NCBI RefSeq assembly: GCF_046736345.1
Contig: NZ_CP157210.1
Location: forward strand, 1,054,001 to 1,118,000
Direction: 5' to 3'
Source: Hyphococcus formosus
Lineage (GTDB): Bacteria > Pseudomonadota > Alphaproteobacteria > Caulobacterales > Parvularculaceae
DNA length: 64,000 nt
In this document: piece after piece, positions 53,038 to 62,135 of the stretch
How positions within the stretch are numbered: position 1 is the stretch's first letter
Layout: every line of letters starts with the position of its first letter
Made by a program: the position numbers and the translations under genes
Notes under the pieces: model-generated
The model's input: the letters and a program-made list of their open reading frames with translations, nothing else
Told to the model about the DNA's origin: nothing
The model's database searches: none

Positions 53038-56007
53038 TTAGAAGCGCATTTTCACGCCGCCATAGAAGAAGCGACCGGTTAGATCGTAAAGCGTGTGATG
53101 GTTATCATCGGCGTTACCTACATTCCCGGTGCCGTATAGAAGCGGTCCTTGATTGTTGGTTATATTGTTCACGCCAACATAAAGTTGCGTTTCTTCACCG
53201 CCGAACACACCCGGCATGTCATAGCTTACCCGGAGATTGTGTGTCAGTTCGCGATCGAGGAACAATCCGATTTTATCATCGCAATTGTTGAATTGTTCGC
53301 ATGCCGTTAACCGTGTGCGACCATTGTCGTCGTTCAACATGGAACCAACAACCAATGTTCTCCACGATGCCTTCAGCGGGCCGTTCTGCCAACTCATCGA
53401 GAAGCGACCGGTGAATTTCGGCGTGCCCAATAATCCAAGTTCATCGTCGATGAACGTCGTGCTTGTACCTGGAACTGGCGCTTCTTCTTCGAATTGAAGA
53501 ACCCGAGAAAGTGTGCCCGTAAAGCTGACATCCCCCGGCACTGAACTGAGGAGCGGTGCACCTGTGTCCGCTGGCGTAAAGCGGTAAGCAATCGTCGCAT
53601 CAACGCCTTTTGTCCGCAGTTGGTTGATGTTCAGTGATGTTTGACGAACCTCTTGCAACTGGCCAGTCACCGCATCACGGACAGGAATTGAGCAGGAAGG
53701 CGTTCCTGAAAAATCGCCTGATGTGTAACAAATATCGAGAATATCGTCGGCAGAAATCTCACTGATCGCGCCGTCAATTTTAATACTGTAATAGTCAACC
53801 GCAATTTGAAGTCCCGGCACAAAGCTTGGGGTGAATACACCACCTGCGGTAATCGTGTTTGCGGTTTCTTCCGAGAGCGCACCATTACCAAATGTCGGCT
53901 GCTGCACCTGCACCATCGGATCGGTAAAGCTGCCCATTGACGAAATAACACCAGCAACGACTGGGTCCTGACGACAGGTATCGTCAAATGCCCCGACGGA
54001 TGATGCTGTCACCCCGTCACACGGGTCAGGCAGGCTGCTTTGCGATCCTAAGCCGCGGCTGAAGAGTTCGATGTTGTTTGGTGCACGGTTTGCTTGCGCA
54101 AATACGCCCCGGAACACGACGCCATCAACCGGTTGCCATGTACCGCCACCTTTAAAGCTAAGTACTGAGCCAACGGTTGAGTAGTCACTGACGCGGACCG
54201 CACCTTCGATGGAAAGGCTTTTCGCAAATGGAGCATCTGCCAGCAAAGGAATAATAACCTCCGCAAAGCCTTCATGTACGGATTGCTCACCGTCTTGATT
54301 TACCTGTTGCGTAACCGTGCCGCCACCGGATGTTGAAATCGGATCCCAACGTGTACGGCTGCGCTCTTTGCGGAAATCATAGCCCGCTGCAATGCTGACC
54401 GGGCCTGCCCATAACTCAAACGGCGTACCCGTTATCCACGCACTGGAGGTCGTTGTACGATTTCGAGCGCGTAGTTGGTCCCGCAGGATGAGCCAGTCGG
54501 TTTGCTCTTGTGATACCGAGCCAAGCGCGAAAGGATTGAGCGGTACACAACCTGCGTTGCGCGCAAATTCGTCAGCACATTGCAAACCCAAACTCGGATT
54601 TCCAGCATCGACATATTCAACATTGATCGCATTCAAATAGTTCGGAATGACGAGGTCGCCGCCGCGGCTTTGTGATCTACGAAATTCGCCATAGCCAAAA
54701 TTGACCTCATACGACCAGTCTTCGGATAGATCCCCTTTAAAGCCCGCCCACATGCGTAACGTATCATTTTCCGCCTCACGATAGCGATTACCAAACTCGC
54801 TCCAGCGCCGGCGGAAGAATACATCGTCATTTCCTAACTCAACCGCATCATCGAAAATTGCCTGCGGGACGAATGGGTGTGGAGTCACGCCATCCGCCAG
54901 ATAAATCGGAAAATCCGCGCCTAGTCGTGAGCTATTTGCCGTATCGGGCGAACGCTCGGATTTCGTTGCGATCGTTGAATATTGCGCGCTGGCGAAAAAT
55001 GTAACCTTTTCGGCAAGCTCGTAATTGACCTTACCCGCCAGAAGAAAACGTTCGCGCGGAATAGAAACCGTTTCTGGACCACGTTCATCAAAGCCATTGA
55101 GTGACGTACTATAACCCGGTGTAAGCGCACCGGTTCCGCCATTGTCAAAAAACCAATAGCTTGTGTCTTCTTCAGGGTTCAGAAGATCACCACTATTGCC
55201 ACCGAACAGACCGCCTGGAATGTTGCTGCTAAGGCGCGGACTTAACTCATCCGGATCACCATTCCGGTTTTCGACAAGACCTAAATTGTAAAGCGTTTTA
55301 TCGCGCTGATAGCCATAAATCGGAAGCTCTTTATCATATTCAAAAGAGAACATGACATTGCCGCGATCATCGGCAAAGTTAGATCCGCCCGCAATGGTAA
55401 TGCCGTATTCGGTGTTTCCGCCTTCTTGCGAGGTGCCGACACGGCTTTCAAATGATAGGCCCTCAAAATCATCGCGTAGAATTACGTTGATAACCCCGGT
55501 CACAGCATCAGAGCCATAAACCGCAGATGCACCGCCTGTGATGACCTCAACACGCTCGACAAATGCGCTCGGGATTGTTGAAAAACTAACCGTACTACCG
55601 GTTGATGAATTACCCACGGTCCGCCGACCATCGATCAGCGTAAGCGTACGTTCAGCACCAAGATTGCGAAGAGAGACCGTAGAAATCCCGCTGTCTTGCG
55701 TACTCGATTGGGAGTTCTCGGATGTAATCCCCGCTGAAACCGCAGGAAGCTCAACAATTGCCTCCCCAAGCTCATTGGCCCCTGTCAATTCCAGCTGTGC
55801 TGCATCCAGTGTTTGCGCTGGAACGGGAAGAGAAAATTCCGTTCGTTTGATTCGTGTCCCCGTTACCACAACGGTATCATTTTCGGCGGCGTTATCACCG
55901 CTTTGTGCCAGCGCCGATATAGGTGCCATCCCCCCGGCGATCACGACCGCAACTAATGCAGACGTGTTTAAAAACGCGGACTGGGCCCGCTTTCGACTAA
56001 GAAACAT
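53038..56007 (-). CDS. TonB-dependent outer-membrane receptor
   Basis: About 989 residues. I place the start at the second ATG (56007), since GAGGGG lies 7 bases before it; the ATG at 56013 is too close to that site. The signal peptide ends ISALAQ. The plug domain begins near 45 (DTVVVTGTRIKRTEF) with LIDGRRTVGNS and VEVITGGASAVYGSDAVTGVINVI. The remaining 750 residues are a 22-strand barrel ending GVKMRF with terminal Phe. It takes up a scarce nutrient using TonB energy. The locus content suggests a peptide. A divergent TetR gene and a perfect palindrome upstream point to ligand-controlled expression. Confidence 0.95.
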   Translation of the reverse strand: MFLSRKRAQSAFLNTSALVAVVIAGGMAPISALAQSGDNAAENDTVVVTGTRIKRTEFSLPVPAQTLDAAQLELTGANELGEAIVELPAVSAGITSENSQSSTQDSGISTVSLRNLGAERTLTLIDGRRTVGNSSTGSTVSFSTIPSAFVERVEVITGGASAVYGSDAVTGVINVILRDDFEGLSFESRVGTSQEGGNTEYGITIAGGSNFADDRGNVMFSFEYDKELPIYGYQRDKTLYNLGLVENRNGDPDELSPRLSSNIPGGLFGGNSGDLLNPEEDTSYWFFDNGGTGALTPGYSTSLNGFDERGPETVSIPRERFLLAGKVNYELAEKVTFFASAQYSTIATKSERSPDTANSSRLGADFPIYLADGVTPHPFVPQAIFDDAVELGNDDVFFRRRWSEFGNRYREAENDTLRMWAGFKGDLSEDWSYEVNFGYGEFRRSQSRGGDLVIPNYLNAINVEYVDAGNPSLGLQCADEFARNAGCVPLNPFALGSVSQEQTDWLILRDQLRARNRTTTSSAWITGTPFELWAGPVSIAAGYDFRKERSRTRWDPISTSGGGTVTQQVNQDGEQSVHEGFAEVIIPLLADAPFAKSLSIEGAVRVSDYSTVGSVLSFKGGGTWQPVDGVVFRGVFAQANRAPNNIELFSRGLGSQSSLPDPCDGVTASSVGAFDDTCRQDPVVAGVISSMGSFTDPMVQVQQPTFGNGALSEETANTITAGGVFTPSFVPGLQIAVDYYSIKIDGAISEISADDILDICYTSGDFSGTPSCSIPVRDAVTGQLQEVRQTSLNINQLRTKGVDATIAYRFTPADTGAPLLSSVPGDVSFTGTLSRVLQFEEEAPVPGTSTTFIDDELGLLGTPKFTGRFSMSWQNGPLKASWRTLVVGSMLNDDNGRTRLTACEQFNNCDDKIGLFLDRELTHNLRVSYDMPGVFGGEETQLYVGVNNITNNQGPLLYGTGNVGNADDNHHTLYDLTGRFFYGGVKMRF

Positions 56008-56098
56008 GCTCATACCCCTCTATGTTACTGCGCGATTTTCTGCTAATTTTTCGCACAAGGCCTTGATAATCACCTGTCGCAAAATGCGCTGGTTTTTC

Positions 56099-56129
56099 GA
56101 CACATGTCAACTTTTAATTGACATGTGTC
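56099..56129. promoter_or_regulatory. TetR-type operator palindrome
   Basis: Perfect 12-base arms GACACATGTCAA/TTGACATGTGTC flank a 7-base spacer in the 218-base gap between the TonB receptor and the TetR gene. A weaker, related palindrome (CACTTTTAATAGTG core) follows at about 56121-56148. Both share the CTTTTAA centre. This is the likely binding region of the adjacent TetR protein. Confidence 0.75.
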
Positions 56130-56231
56130 CACTTTTAATAGTGATGTGCGGGTATTGCGCTAAGCACGAATTCGGCGAAAAAGACGCCCCACAAGGGTTC
56201 CGGACCAACAAAACATCGCCTGGGTAGAGGA

Positions 56232-56852
56232 ATGAGAAACGAACCGTCGCAAAAGCGAAGCTCCAATAAGGTCGACGAGATTCTTAAAGCTGCCGAAGAG
56301 CTGCTGGTAGAATTACCGATCGAAGAGATTACGACGACGATTATCGCAGAACGGGCGGGCGTTACGCGCACGTCTATGTATCATTTCTTTCCGTCCAAGC
56401 TCGATGTCTTTGACGCGCTAACGGAAAAGTATCACGCGACGCTGAGACAAAAACTCTTAAATTTCTTCGATCCGCGCACGAACGAAGAATACCACCAGGC
56501 TTGGGCGGGGGTCGCTGGCGTCTATAAAGATTTTTTTGAGAAAACCCCCTCGGCTGCAATTTTGCTATTAGGAAGAAAAGGCGCGAAACAGGCGATATTT
56601 GGGAATGACGAATCTGAAGAACGCTTGGCTGAAGACATCAGCAATTTAATGGCGCGTCATACGAATTTTACAGAAATTGCAAAGCGCAATCCGCCCGAAC
56701 CCGATTTCTTTCAATTCGTACTCAGAATAATGACGTCGTTATTTTCGGCGGGCGTCAGAAAAGATGGCCGAATCTCCGAAAGAACAGAAGAAGAAGCACG
56801 CCGCGCGACCATTGCCTATATCGACGCACGCGTGAACAGCGATTCAAGCTAA
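56232..56852 (+). CDS. TetR/AcrR family transcriptional regulator
   Basis: A 206-residue protein with an N-terminal helix-turn-helix (IEEITTTIIAERAGVTRTSMYHFFPSKLDVFDAL, about residues 30-64), typical of TetR repressors. The C-terminal part is a helical ligand domain of unknown specificity. GAGG lies only 1 base before the ATG, so the true start signal is unclear. It is divergent from the TonB receptor operon, with a perfect palindrome between them, and probably represses that operon and itself until an amino acid or peptide-derived ligand binds. Confidence 0.92.
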   Translation: MRNEPSQKRSSNKVDEILKAAEELLVELPIEEITTTIIAERAGVTRTSMYHFFPSKLDVFDALTEKYHATLRQKLLNFFDPRTNEEYHQAWAGVAGVYKDFFEKTPSAAILLLGRKGAKQAIFGNDESEERLAEDISNLMARHTNFTEIAKRNPPEPDFFQFVLRIMTSLFSAGVRKDGRISERTEEEARRATIAYIDARVNSDSS

Positions 56853-56980
56853 CTTTTTTAAACCTCGCGCCCACGCACATTCAAAATTGACATTCCCAAC
56901 AACGCCGTTTGGTAAACTTATAAGGCGACTAAAGCCGGTTTATCGCTCGCTAACCTGACAAAGGATTCCTTCGTTCAGTA

Positions 56981-58120
56981 TCAGCTTTTCGCCTTTTTTC
57001 GCCGTCGTCGTGATCGCGACTTTCGGCTGCGTTGATGTTCGCGGCGGGCCTGTTGTGCGAGATCGGCCAATATCCCTTCCCTTAGTCCACGATCCGCTAC
57101 GCGTATGCGGCTTGCTGGCCATTCCCGCTGGAGCGCATCAAGGATTGCACAGCCGCACACAACCAAATCCGCCCGATCTGGTCCAATGCACGGCTCACCG
57201 GCACGCTCATCGAGGCTCATTAAGCGCAACCGTTCGGTAACGCCACGTGCGTCTTTTGCGCTTAACCAGACCCCGTCAATTTCATCGCGCCGATAGCGTT
57301 TGAGCCCCAAATGAACGCCAGCGATGGACGTTACCGTTCCTGAAGTACCGAGAAGATGCGCGTTGTCTTTTTCAAAGAGCGCCTTGACCGATCCGGGATC
57401 ACCAACCGAAATGATTTGCGCGCGGATTTCTTCGATCATTTGATCGTATTTTTCTCTGGTGATCTCTCTCCCGTCCCATTTGTCCGCAAGGCTAACCACC
57501 CCAAAGGGAAGCGATGTCCACGCCAACACATCCACTTTTGGCGATTGCCCCTCGCCGCGCTTGGAAATCTTGACCCATGACATTTCAGTAGAGCCGCCAC
57601 CAATATCGAAGATCAGACCCGCTTCTGCGTTAGGGTCAAGGAGTTCAGCACACCCGACAACCGCAAGGCGCGCTTCTTCTTCGGTAGGAATTATCTCGAA
57701 TTCAAGGCCCGTTTCTTCGGTGACGCGTTCGAGAAATATTTCGCCATTATCCGCGCCGCGGCACGCTTGGGTGGCAATACACCGGATATGCGTAACGCCG
57801 CGCTTCTCTATTTTCTGTGCACAGACCTTTAGCGCATTGACAGCGCGGTCCATTGCGCCATCGGATAACCTTCCCGTTTGGCCCAACCCCTCTCCTAGAC
57901 GAACAATGCGGGAGAATGCGTCAACAATTCGAAAGTTTCGGCCGCGCGGTGCTGCGATCAACAATCGGCAATTATTCGTGCCAAGATCGATCGCCGCAAA
58001 CCGCAATTGCCTTCGGTCGCGGCCCGAATTGCGAGAAGGTCTATTCTGGTTTTGTTGTGGGGGGCGATCTGCGGGGTCACTGCCGCCGCTGGCGCGTATA
58101 TTGCGCTTTTTTCTGGTCAT
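56981..58120 (-). CDS. Ppx/GppA family phosphatase
   Basis: A 379-residue protein; the ATG at 58120 has GAGGACG upstream. The first 38 residues are basic and disordered, followed by the ASKHA fold: AIDLGTNNCRLLIA (phosphate loop 1), IATQACRGADNGEIFLERV, and GLIFDIGGGSTEMSWV (loop 2). GTSGTVTSIAGVHLGL completes the active site. Such enzymes remove phosphate from polyphosphate or convert pppGpp to ppGpp. The C-terminal tail is a long Arg/Lys/Ser run that may bind nucleic acid. This short form lacks the extra C-terminal HD domain of E. coli Ppx. Confidence 0.92.
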   Translation of the reverse strand: MTRKKRNIRASGGSDPADRPPQQNQNRPSRNSGRDRRQLRFAAIDLGTNNCRLLIAAPRGRNFRIVDAFSRIVRLGEGLGQTGRLSDGAMDRAVNALKVCAQKIEKRGVTHIRCIATQACRGADNGEIFLERVTEETGLEFEIIPTEEEARLAVVGCAELLDPNAEAGLIFDIGGGSTEMSWVKISKRGEGQSPKVDVLAWTSLPFGVVSLADKWDGREITREKYDQMIEEIRAQIISVGDPGSVKALFEKDNAHLLGTSGTVTSIAGVHLGLKRYRRDEIDGVWLSAKDARGVTERLRLMSLDERAGEPCIGPDRADLVVCGCAILDALQREWPASRIRVADRGLREGILADLAQQARREHQRSRKSRSRRRRKKAKS

Positions 58121-58238
58121 CACATGCGTCCTCGCTGGGGCCGTATTCAGCCCGGATGTATGATCAGCAGCTTAAGGGGGTGGACGCATCCTAGCAAGCG
58201 CCGCCGGATAGCGGCGCTCATCCAAGGTACCAAAACGA

Positions 58239-58403
58239 CTAAAGGATCGTGAATATGCAGCCCGGCAACGGCTGGGCTGCGCATGACGCCACCTGTCGCG
58301 CAGCCGCAGGTTCAAACCCCAGACCAGCAACCAAGGCCGAGAATGCTACGACTGCCAACAGCACCAAAAACATCCCTTTGGCCATCATGATAATTATACT
58401 CAT
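58239..58403 (-). CDS. 54-residue membrane protein at the end of the psp operon
   Basis: A small protein beginning MSIIIMMAKGMFLVLLAVVA with one membrane helix (about 8-30), then a short C-terminal tail with two cysteines (VASCAAQ, PGCIF). The start is chosen for the AGGAG about 9 bases upstream; the frame extends 25 codons further without support. It lies 88 bases after pspC on the same strand and is probably part of, or just behind, the psp transcript. No known Psp family matches that I can recall. A hairpin (58257-58280) lies within its last codons. Confidence 0.6.
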   Translation of the reverse strand: MSIIIMMAKGMFLVLLAVVAFSALVAGLGFEPAAARQVASCAAQPLPGCIFTIL

Positions 58404-58491
58404 CTCGCTCTCTCCTCCGTGCGCGCCAGGCGCACTTTCCCCATCTCTACCCTCGTGAAGGGCTTCCATTCCGTTCAAATATTCAAATTAT

Positions 58492-58974
58492 TCAGTTGCC
58501 GCGTTCGAGATCGCGAAACGCTTTTCTTAATCCGTATTCATCGGATGTAACCGCATATTCAAGGTCTGAGATGCGCGTGTCCAATGCCCGGAACCGATGC
58601 TTCAATTCCGAAAAGGTTGCCTTTGGCCGCGTATTAAACGTCCGCCAGAAACGCTCTGTTTCCGGGTCCCGGAACTGCGCGTCCTCTGCGTCATACGGAT
58701 CATTATCCGATTTAACGACGACCGCGAGCCCTAAATAAACAAGCGCCGGAACCGGAAAGAAGAACACCGTCAGCAAGACCGTTGCTACTCGCACCCATTT
58801 GAGGTCCCAACCAAAATAGTCGGCAATCCCCGCGCAAACGCCCGCAATTTTTCCGCGCCGCGTATTGCGGCGGAAATGATAGTAATTCGGACCTGGACCC
58901 GGTTGGCCCGCACGATAAGCGTAGCTATCGCGGTCGCGCCAATGATAATGGTAATGATGATGACGATCAGGCAT
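58492..58974 (-). CDS. pspC: phage shock protein C (PspC-domain)
   Basis: A 160-residue inner-membrane protein starting MPDRHHHYHYHWRDRDSYAY, a His-rich head; the ATG overlaps the end of pspB by 8 bases. The PspC core reads RRNTRRGKIAGVCAGIADYFGWDLKWVR, followed by a hydrophobic helix (VATVLLTVFFFPVPALVYLGLAVVV). The C-terminal part is a charged coiled-coil (FSELKHRFRALDTRISDLEYAV). PspC with PspB senses envelope damage and recruits PspA. The histidine-rich N-terminus might bind metal; this is only a possibility. Confidence 0.93.
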   Translation of the reverse strand: MPDRHHHYHYHWRDRDSYAYRAGQPGPGPNYYHFRRNTRRGKIAGVCAGIADYFGWDLKWVRVATVLLTVFFFPVPALVYLGLAVVVKSDNDPYDAEDAQFRDPETERFWRTFNTRPKATFSELKHRFRALDTRISDLEYAVTSDEYGLRKAFRDLERGN

Positions 58975-59212
58975 GTGGCCGCTCCGGATAATCGCGGCGC
59001 CATTCCGGCGCTTCTTTATCGAGGATCGTTTCCAACGCATCGACCCGACGTTCAAGCCGTTGCGCGGTCTTCCATAAATCGTCAACAAGCCGCTCGTCGT
59101 CAGCAGAAATCGTCTTTGTCTTCCGTAGCTCTGTCCGGTAGTGCAAAAACACCGCCGGACAAGCCACAAAAATGATCGCAACGATAGCGACAGCCATTTG
59201 CATTTCGCCCAT
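58967..59212 (-). CDS. pspB: phage shock protein B
   Basis: An 81-residue protein with one N-terminal membrane helix (MAVAIVAIIFVACPAVFLHY) and a cytoplasmic helical, leucine-heptad tail (ERLVDDLWKTAQRLERRVDALETIL), the standard PspB plan. AGGGG lies 8 bases before the ATG. It acts with PspC to release PspA from PspF during envelope stress. It lies 10 bases after pspA and overlaps pspC by 8 bases. Confidence 0.93.
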   Translation of the reverse strand: MGEMQMAVAIVAIIFVACPAVFLHYRTELRKTKTISADDERLVDDLWKTAQRLERRVDALETILDKEAPEWRRDYPERPHA

Positions 59213-59222
59213 TATTCAGCCC

Positions 59223-59912
59223 CTAACCCTGGTTTTGCCCGGAACCAGAAGTGCGACTGGCAACCCGGCGTTTCAAGTCTTCTAGCTCCGCATTGACGGC
59301 ATCTTCGCTCTCTAGCTCACGGAATTCGTCTTCCAGCGTCCGCGGGCGACCCATCGTCCAAGTTTCCGCCTCTGCTTCCAATTCGTCAATCCGCCGCTCA
59401 TAGCGGTCAAAACGCGCAAGCGCCTCTTCGATCCGACCGTCATTAACCTGACGGCTCACACGGACACTGTCTGACGCTGCGTTTCGGCGAATTTCCAGTG
59501 AACGCTGCTTTGCCCGCGCTTCTTTCAATTTCGCCTGAAGACGTTCAAGATCGCCATTAGTCTTATCGACCGTTTCGTCAATCGCTTTTAGCTCATTATC
59601 GAGAAGACCAATCATCTCCTCGGCTTTGCGTTTTGCTGCGACTGCACCGCGCGCCAGATCTTCCCGGCCTTTGGCAATCGCCAATTCCGCTTTTGACTCC
59701 CATTCTTTCGCACGGGAGGCAAAATCCGCCTTTTTCCGGTTTACCTCTTTTCGGTCGGCCAAAGCGCGAGCCGCATTGGTCCGCACCTCAACTAATGTGT
59801 CTTCCATTTCCTGAATAATCAGGCGAACGACCTTTTCCGGATCCTCAGCTTTATCGAGCATGGAATTGAGGTTTGAATTCACAATATCGCTTAAACGCGA
59901 AAAAATTCCCAT
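59223..59912 (-). CDS. pspA: phage shock protein A
   Basis: A 229-residue coiled-coil protein of the PspA/IM30 family. It begins MGIFSRLSDIVNSNLNSMLD, an amphipathic membrane-binding helix, and continues LDKAEDPEKVVRLIIQEMEDTLVEVR, the most conserved segment. A long helical hairpin follows (about 25-190). PspA binds stressed membranes and, when free, blocks PspF. AGGAG overlapping the stop of the 40-residue gene just upstream serves as its ribosome site, so the two are translationally linked. Confidence 0.97.
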   Translation of the reverse strand: MGIFSRLSDIVNSNLNSMLDKAEDPEKVVRLIIQEMEDTLVEVRTNAARALADRKEVNRKKADFASRAKEWESKAELAIAKGREDLARGAVAAKRKAEEMIGLLDNELKAIDETVDKTNGDLERLQAKLKEARAKQRSLEIRRNAASDSVRVSRQVNDGRIEEALARFDRYERRIDELEAEAETWTMGRPRTLEDEFRELESEDAVNAELEDLKRRVASRTSGSGQNQG

Positions 59913-59922
59913 GATTTAACTC

Positions 59923-60045
59923 CTAAAAAATAATGCCGCCGAGGATGAAACCGAGGAAAAACGCGCCCCAGGCAAAGCCGGCGCGCCCCCTGAAGGCGCT
60001 ATGCATGCGGCTATCCCAGTCTCTGTCGTAATCATATCGGCTCAT
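59923..60045 (-). CDS. 40-residue small membrane protein, first gene of the psp operon
   Basis: A short gene starting MSRYDYDRDWDSRMHSAF and ending LGGIIF. AAGGAG lies 7 bases upstream of its ATG. The N-terminal half is charged and aromatic; the last 20 residues are a glycine-rich helix (FAWGAFFLGFILGG). It lies between the sigma-54 promoter and pspA, with only 10 bases to the pspA start, so it is the promoter-proximal gene of the stress operon. I do not recognise a family. The Gly-rich helix and position suggest a small partner of PspA or PspB/C. Confidence 0.75.
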   Translation of the reverse strand: MSRYDYDRDWDSRMHSAFRGRAGFAWGAFFLGFILGGIIF

Positions 60046-60095
60046 CAAAATTCTCCTTGGTCATTGGGTTGGTTAACCCCGTCGCCAATCTTCTT

Positions 60096-60111
60096 TGCCA
60101 GAACCGTGCCA
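60096..60111 (-). promoter_or_regulatory. sigma-54 promoter of the psp operon
   Basis: On the minus strand TGGCAC-N5-TGGCA gives GG and GC elements 10 bases apart, as sigma-54 requires. It lies about 50 bases before the first small gene. The adjoining AT-rich DNA (60120-60240) leaves room for PspF and IHF binding, as in classic psp promoters. Confidence 0.85.
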
Positions 60112-60246
60112 AGTTTGAACAAAACCTCCATGTATCTGTTTTTATTTGGTTTTTGAAGTTTTGGCGAAATTTGCGGTATTTCGTTATAGGTATTTATCAC
60201 CGCATTTATTGTATTTTTTACCATTTTAATATGGTATTATTTGCCT

Positions 60247-61260
60247 ATGTCACCTGCACCGACCCCACCGGAACTCATTGGCCAATCGCAGGCGTTTCTT
60301 GACGCCCTCGACCACGCGTCCAGCGTCGCCGAGATTGATCGGCCGGTCTTGGTGATGGGCGAACGCGGCTCGGGCAAAGAACTCATCGCAGCGCGCATTC
60401 ACTTCCTGTCAAAGCGATGGGATGGGCCGCTGGTAAAGGTCAATTGCGCCGCCATGAATGAAGCCCTCCTTGAGAGCGAGCTTTTTGGCCATGAAGCCGG
60501 TGCGTTTACTGGTGCCACGAAACGCCATCAGGGTCGGTTCGAACGTGCCGAGGGCGGCACACTATTCCTTGACGAAATTGCGTCGGCCTCATTACGCGTA
60601 CAGGAAAAGCTCCTGCGGGTAATTGAATATGGCGAATATGAACGCATAGGCGGCGAGGAAACGCGCATTGCCGATGTCCGTATCATTGCCGCGGCCAATA
60701 CTGATTTGCGCGCGCAAGCGAGCGAGGACAAATTCCGCGCCGATCTATTAGACCGGCTCGCATTTGATGTCGTCGCCGCGCCTGCCCTGCGAAACCGGCC
60801 CGAAGACATACCGCTATTGGCCAGCCATTTTGGCAACGGCGCAGCTATAGAATTGGGGATAGGCTTTCCGGGCTTTACGCCTGAAGCTATCGCGGCGTTA
60901 AGGGCACACCGTTGGCCCGGCAATGTCCGTGAACTGAAAAATGTGGCAGAGCGCGCAGTGTTTCATTGGGCCATGTCAGATGGTCATGGCCCTATTGCAG
61001 AAATCGAGATTGACCCGTTTGAAAAAGTATTCGGCGCAATCAACTCGAAACCTGCGCCGACAGCGGATCTGACAACAACAACCGCAGCACCTAATGGAAA
61101 GATTTCCGATTTACGTGCCCACCTAAATGGGATCGAAAGATCGCTGGTCAGGGGCGCGTTAGAGGCGAATGGCGGCAATCAGAAGCGCGCCGGTGACGCG
61201 CTTTCATTGACCTATGATCAGATCCGAGGCTTGGTCAAAAAGCACGGATTAACGCGCTAG
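60247..61260 (+). CDS. pspF: PspF, sigma-54 activator of the psp operon
   Basis: A 337-residue AAA+ activator without an N-terminal receiver domain, as usual for PspF. Walker A is GERGSGKE, the sigma-54 contact loop is GAFTGA, and Walker B is GGTLFLDEI. The C-terminus has a FIS-type helix-turn-helix (GNQKRAGDALSLTYDQIRGL). The ATG at 60247 is preferred over a TTG two codons earlier; neither has a clear ribosome site. It is divergent from the psp operon and acts on its sigma-54 promoter. The stop codon overlaps that of the convergent phhA gene by 4 bases. Confidence 0.94.
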   Translation: MSPAPTPPELIGQSQAFLDALDHASSVAEIDRPVLVMGERGSGKELIAARIHFLSKRWDGPLVKVNCAAMNEALLESELFGHEAGAFTGATKRHQGRFERAEGGTLFLDEIASASLRVQEKLLRVIEYGEYERIGGEETRIADVRIIAAANTDLRAQASEDKFRADLLDRLAFDVVAAPALRNRPEDIPLLASHFGNGAAIELGIGFPGFTPEAIAALRAHRWPGNVRELKNVAERAVFHWAMSDGHGPIAEIEIDPFEKVFGAINSKPAPTADLTTTTAAPNGKISDLRAHLNGIERSLVRGALEANGGNQKRAGDALSLTYDQIRGLVKKHGLTR

Positions 61261-62135
61261 AACTGGCCCTTATTGATAACAGTGTCCGTCGGCAGGATCT
61301 TTTCCGGAGAGATTGGCTCTTTGCCTGCTCCGCGCTCATAAAACGGCGTGAAATCGCAATCGCTAATTTCAAACAGGCTTTCGAAACTATCGACGACAAA
61401 ATAGGTCTTTTGGAAATCATCGACCATATAGGCCGTATTCAGCACACGTTCCAAATCAAACGCGATCCGGTTTGGTTTCGGACTTTCAATCGAATAAATC
61501 GTTTCGTCCTTCGATGACAGCATCCCTGCCCCAAAAGCACGAAGCCCGTCGGGCGTCTTAATCAGACCGAACTCAACAATATACCAATATAGCCGGGCCA
61601 ACATTTTCTGCGCGCCATGTTCGATCGCTTTTGGTCCACCCTTACCGTATTTGCGCATATATTCTGCAAAGACCGGGTTCGACAGAAGCGGGACATGGCC
61701 GAAAAAGTCGTGGAAGTAATCCGGCTCGACGAGGTAATCGAGCTCGTCATCGCCGCGGATCCACCAACTTACCGGAAACCGACAATTGGCGAGATGGTCG
61801 AAAAACACATCGTCCGGAATAAGGCCGGGCACGGCAACAAGCTGCCAGCCGGTCGCATCACCCAAAATCTTGTTGGCGTCTTCAACGCGCGGGATGGCAT
61901 CACCGGCATTTAGCGATTCCAATCCATCAATATATTCCTGCGCCGCATAGCGCTTCAGGAGTTTCTTCTGCCGGTTATACAAAAACCGCCAACGTTCCTG
62001 ATCGGCCTCAGTATATTGGTCATAGGGCTGATCGACCGTGTAGTCGGCGCGCATATGTTCGTAATCACCGCGCAAGACATGGCTGGTGTTCGCTTCAAAT
62101 GGGTTTTTCGGTGTTTGTGTATGGTTCTGTTCCAT
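61257..62135 (-). CDS. phhA: phenylalanine 4-hydroxylase
   Basis: A 292-residue non-haem iron enzyme converting phenylalanine to tyrosine with tetrahydropterin and oxygen. Iron ligands are in PDYFHDFFGHVPLL (two His) with Glu in LYWYIVEFGLI. The length fits the monofunctional bacterial form without a regulatory domain. A divergent Lrp-family gene lies 109 bases away and is a likely controller of phenylalanine breakdown. The other pathway genes (tyrosine degradation) are not in this window. Confidence 0.97.
   Translation of the reverse strand: MEQNHTQTPKNPFEANTSHVLRGDYEHMRADYTVDQPYDQYTEADQERWRFLYNRQKKLLKRYAAQEYIDGLESLNAGDAIPRVEDANKILGDATGWQLVAVPGLIPDDVFFDHLANCRFPVSWWIRGDDELDYLVEPDYFHDFFGHVPLLSNPVFAEYMRKYGKGGPKAIEHGAQKMLARLYWYIVEFGLIKTPDGLRAFGAGMLSSKDETIYSIESPKPNRIAFDLERVLNTAYMVDDFQKTYFVVDSFESLFEISDCDFTPFYERGAGKEPISPEKILPTDTVINKGQF

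Noticed and set aside
57459..58163. A 234-codon open frame opposite the Ppx/GppA gene
   Set aside because: The minus-strand protein keeps all phosphatase motifs; the plus frame is a shadow of it.
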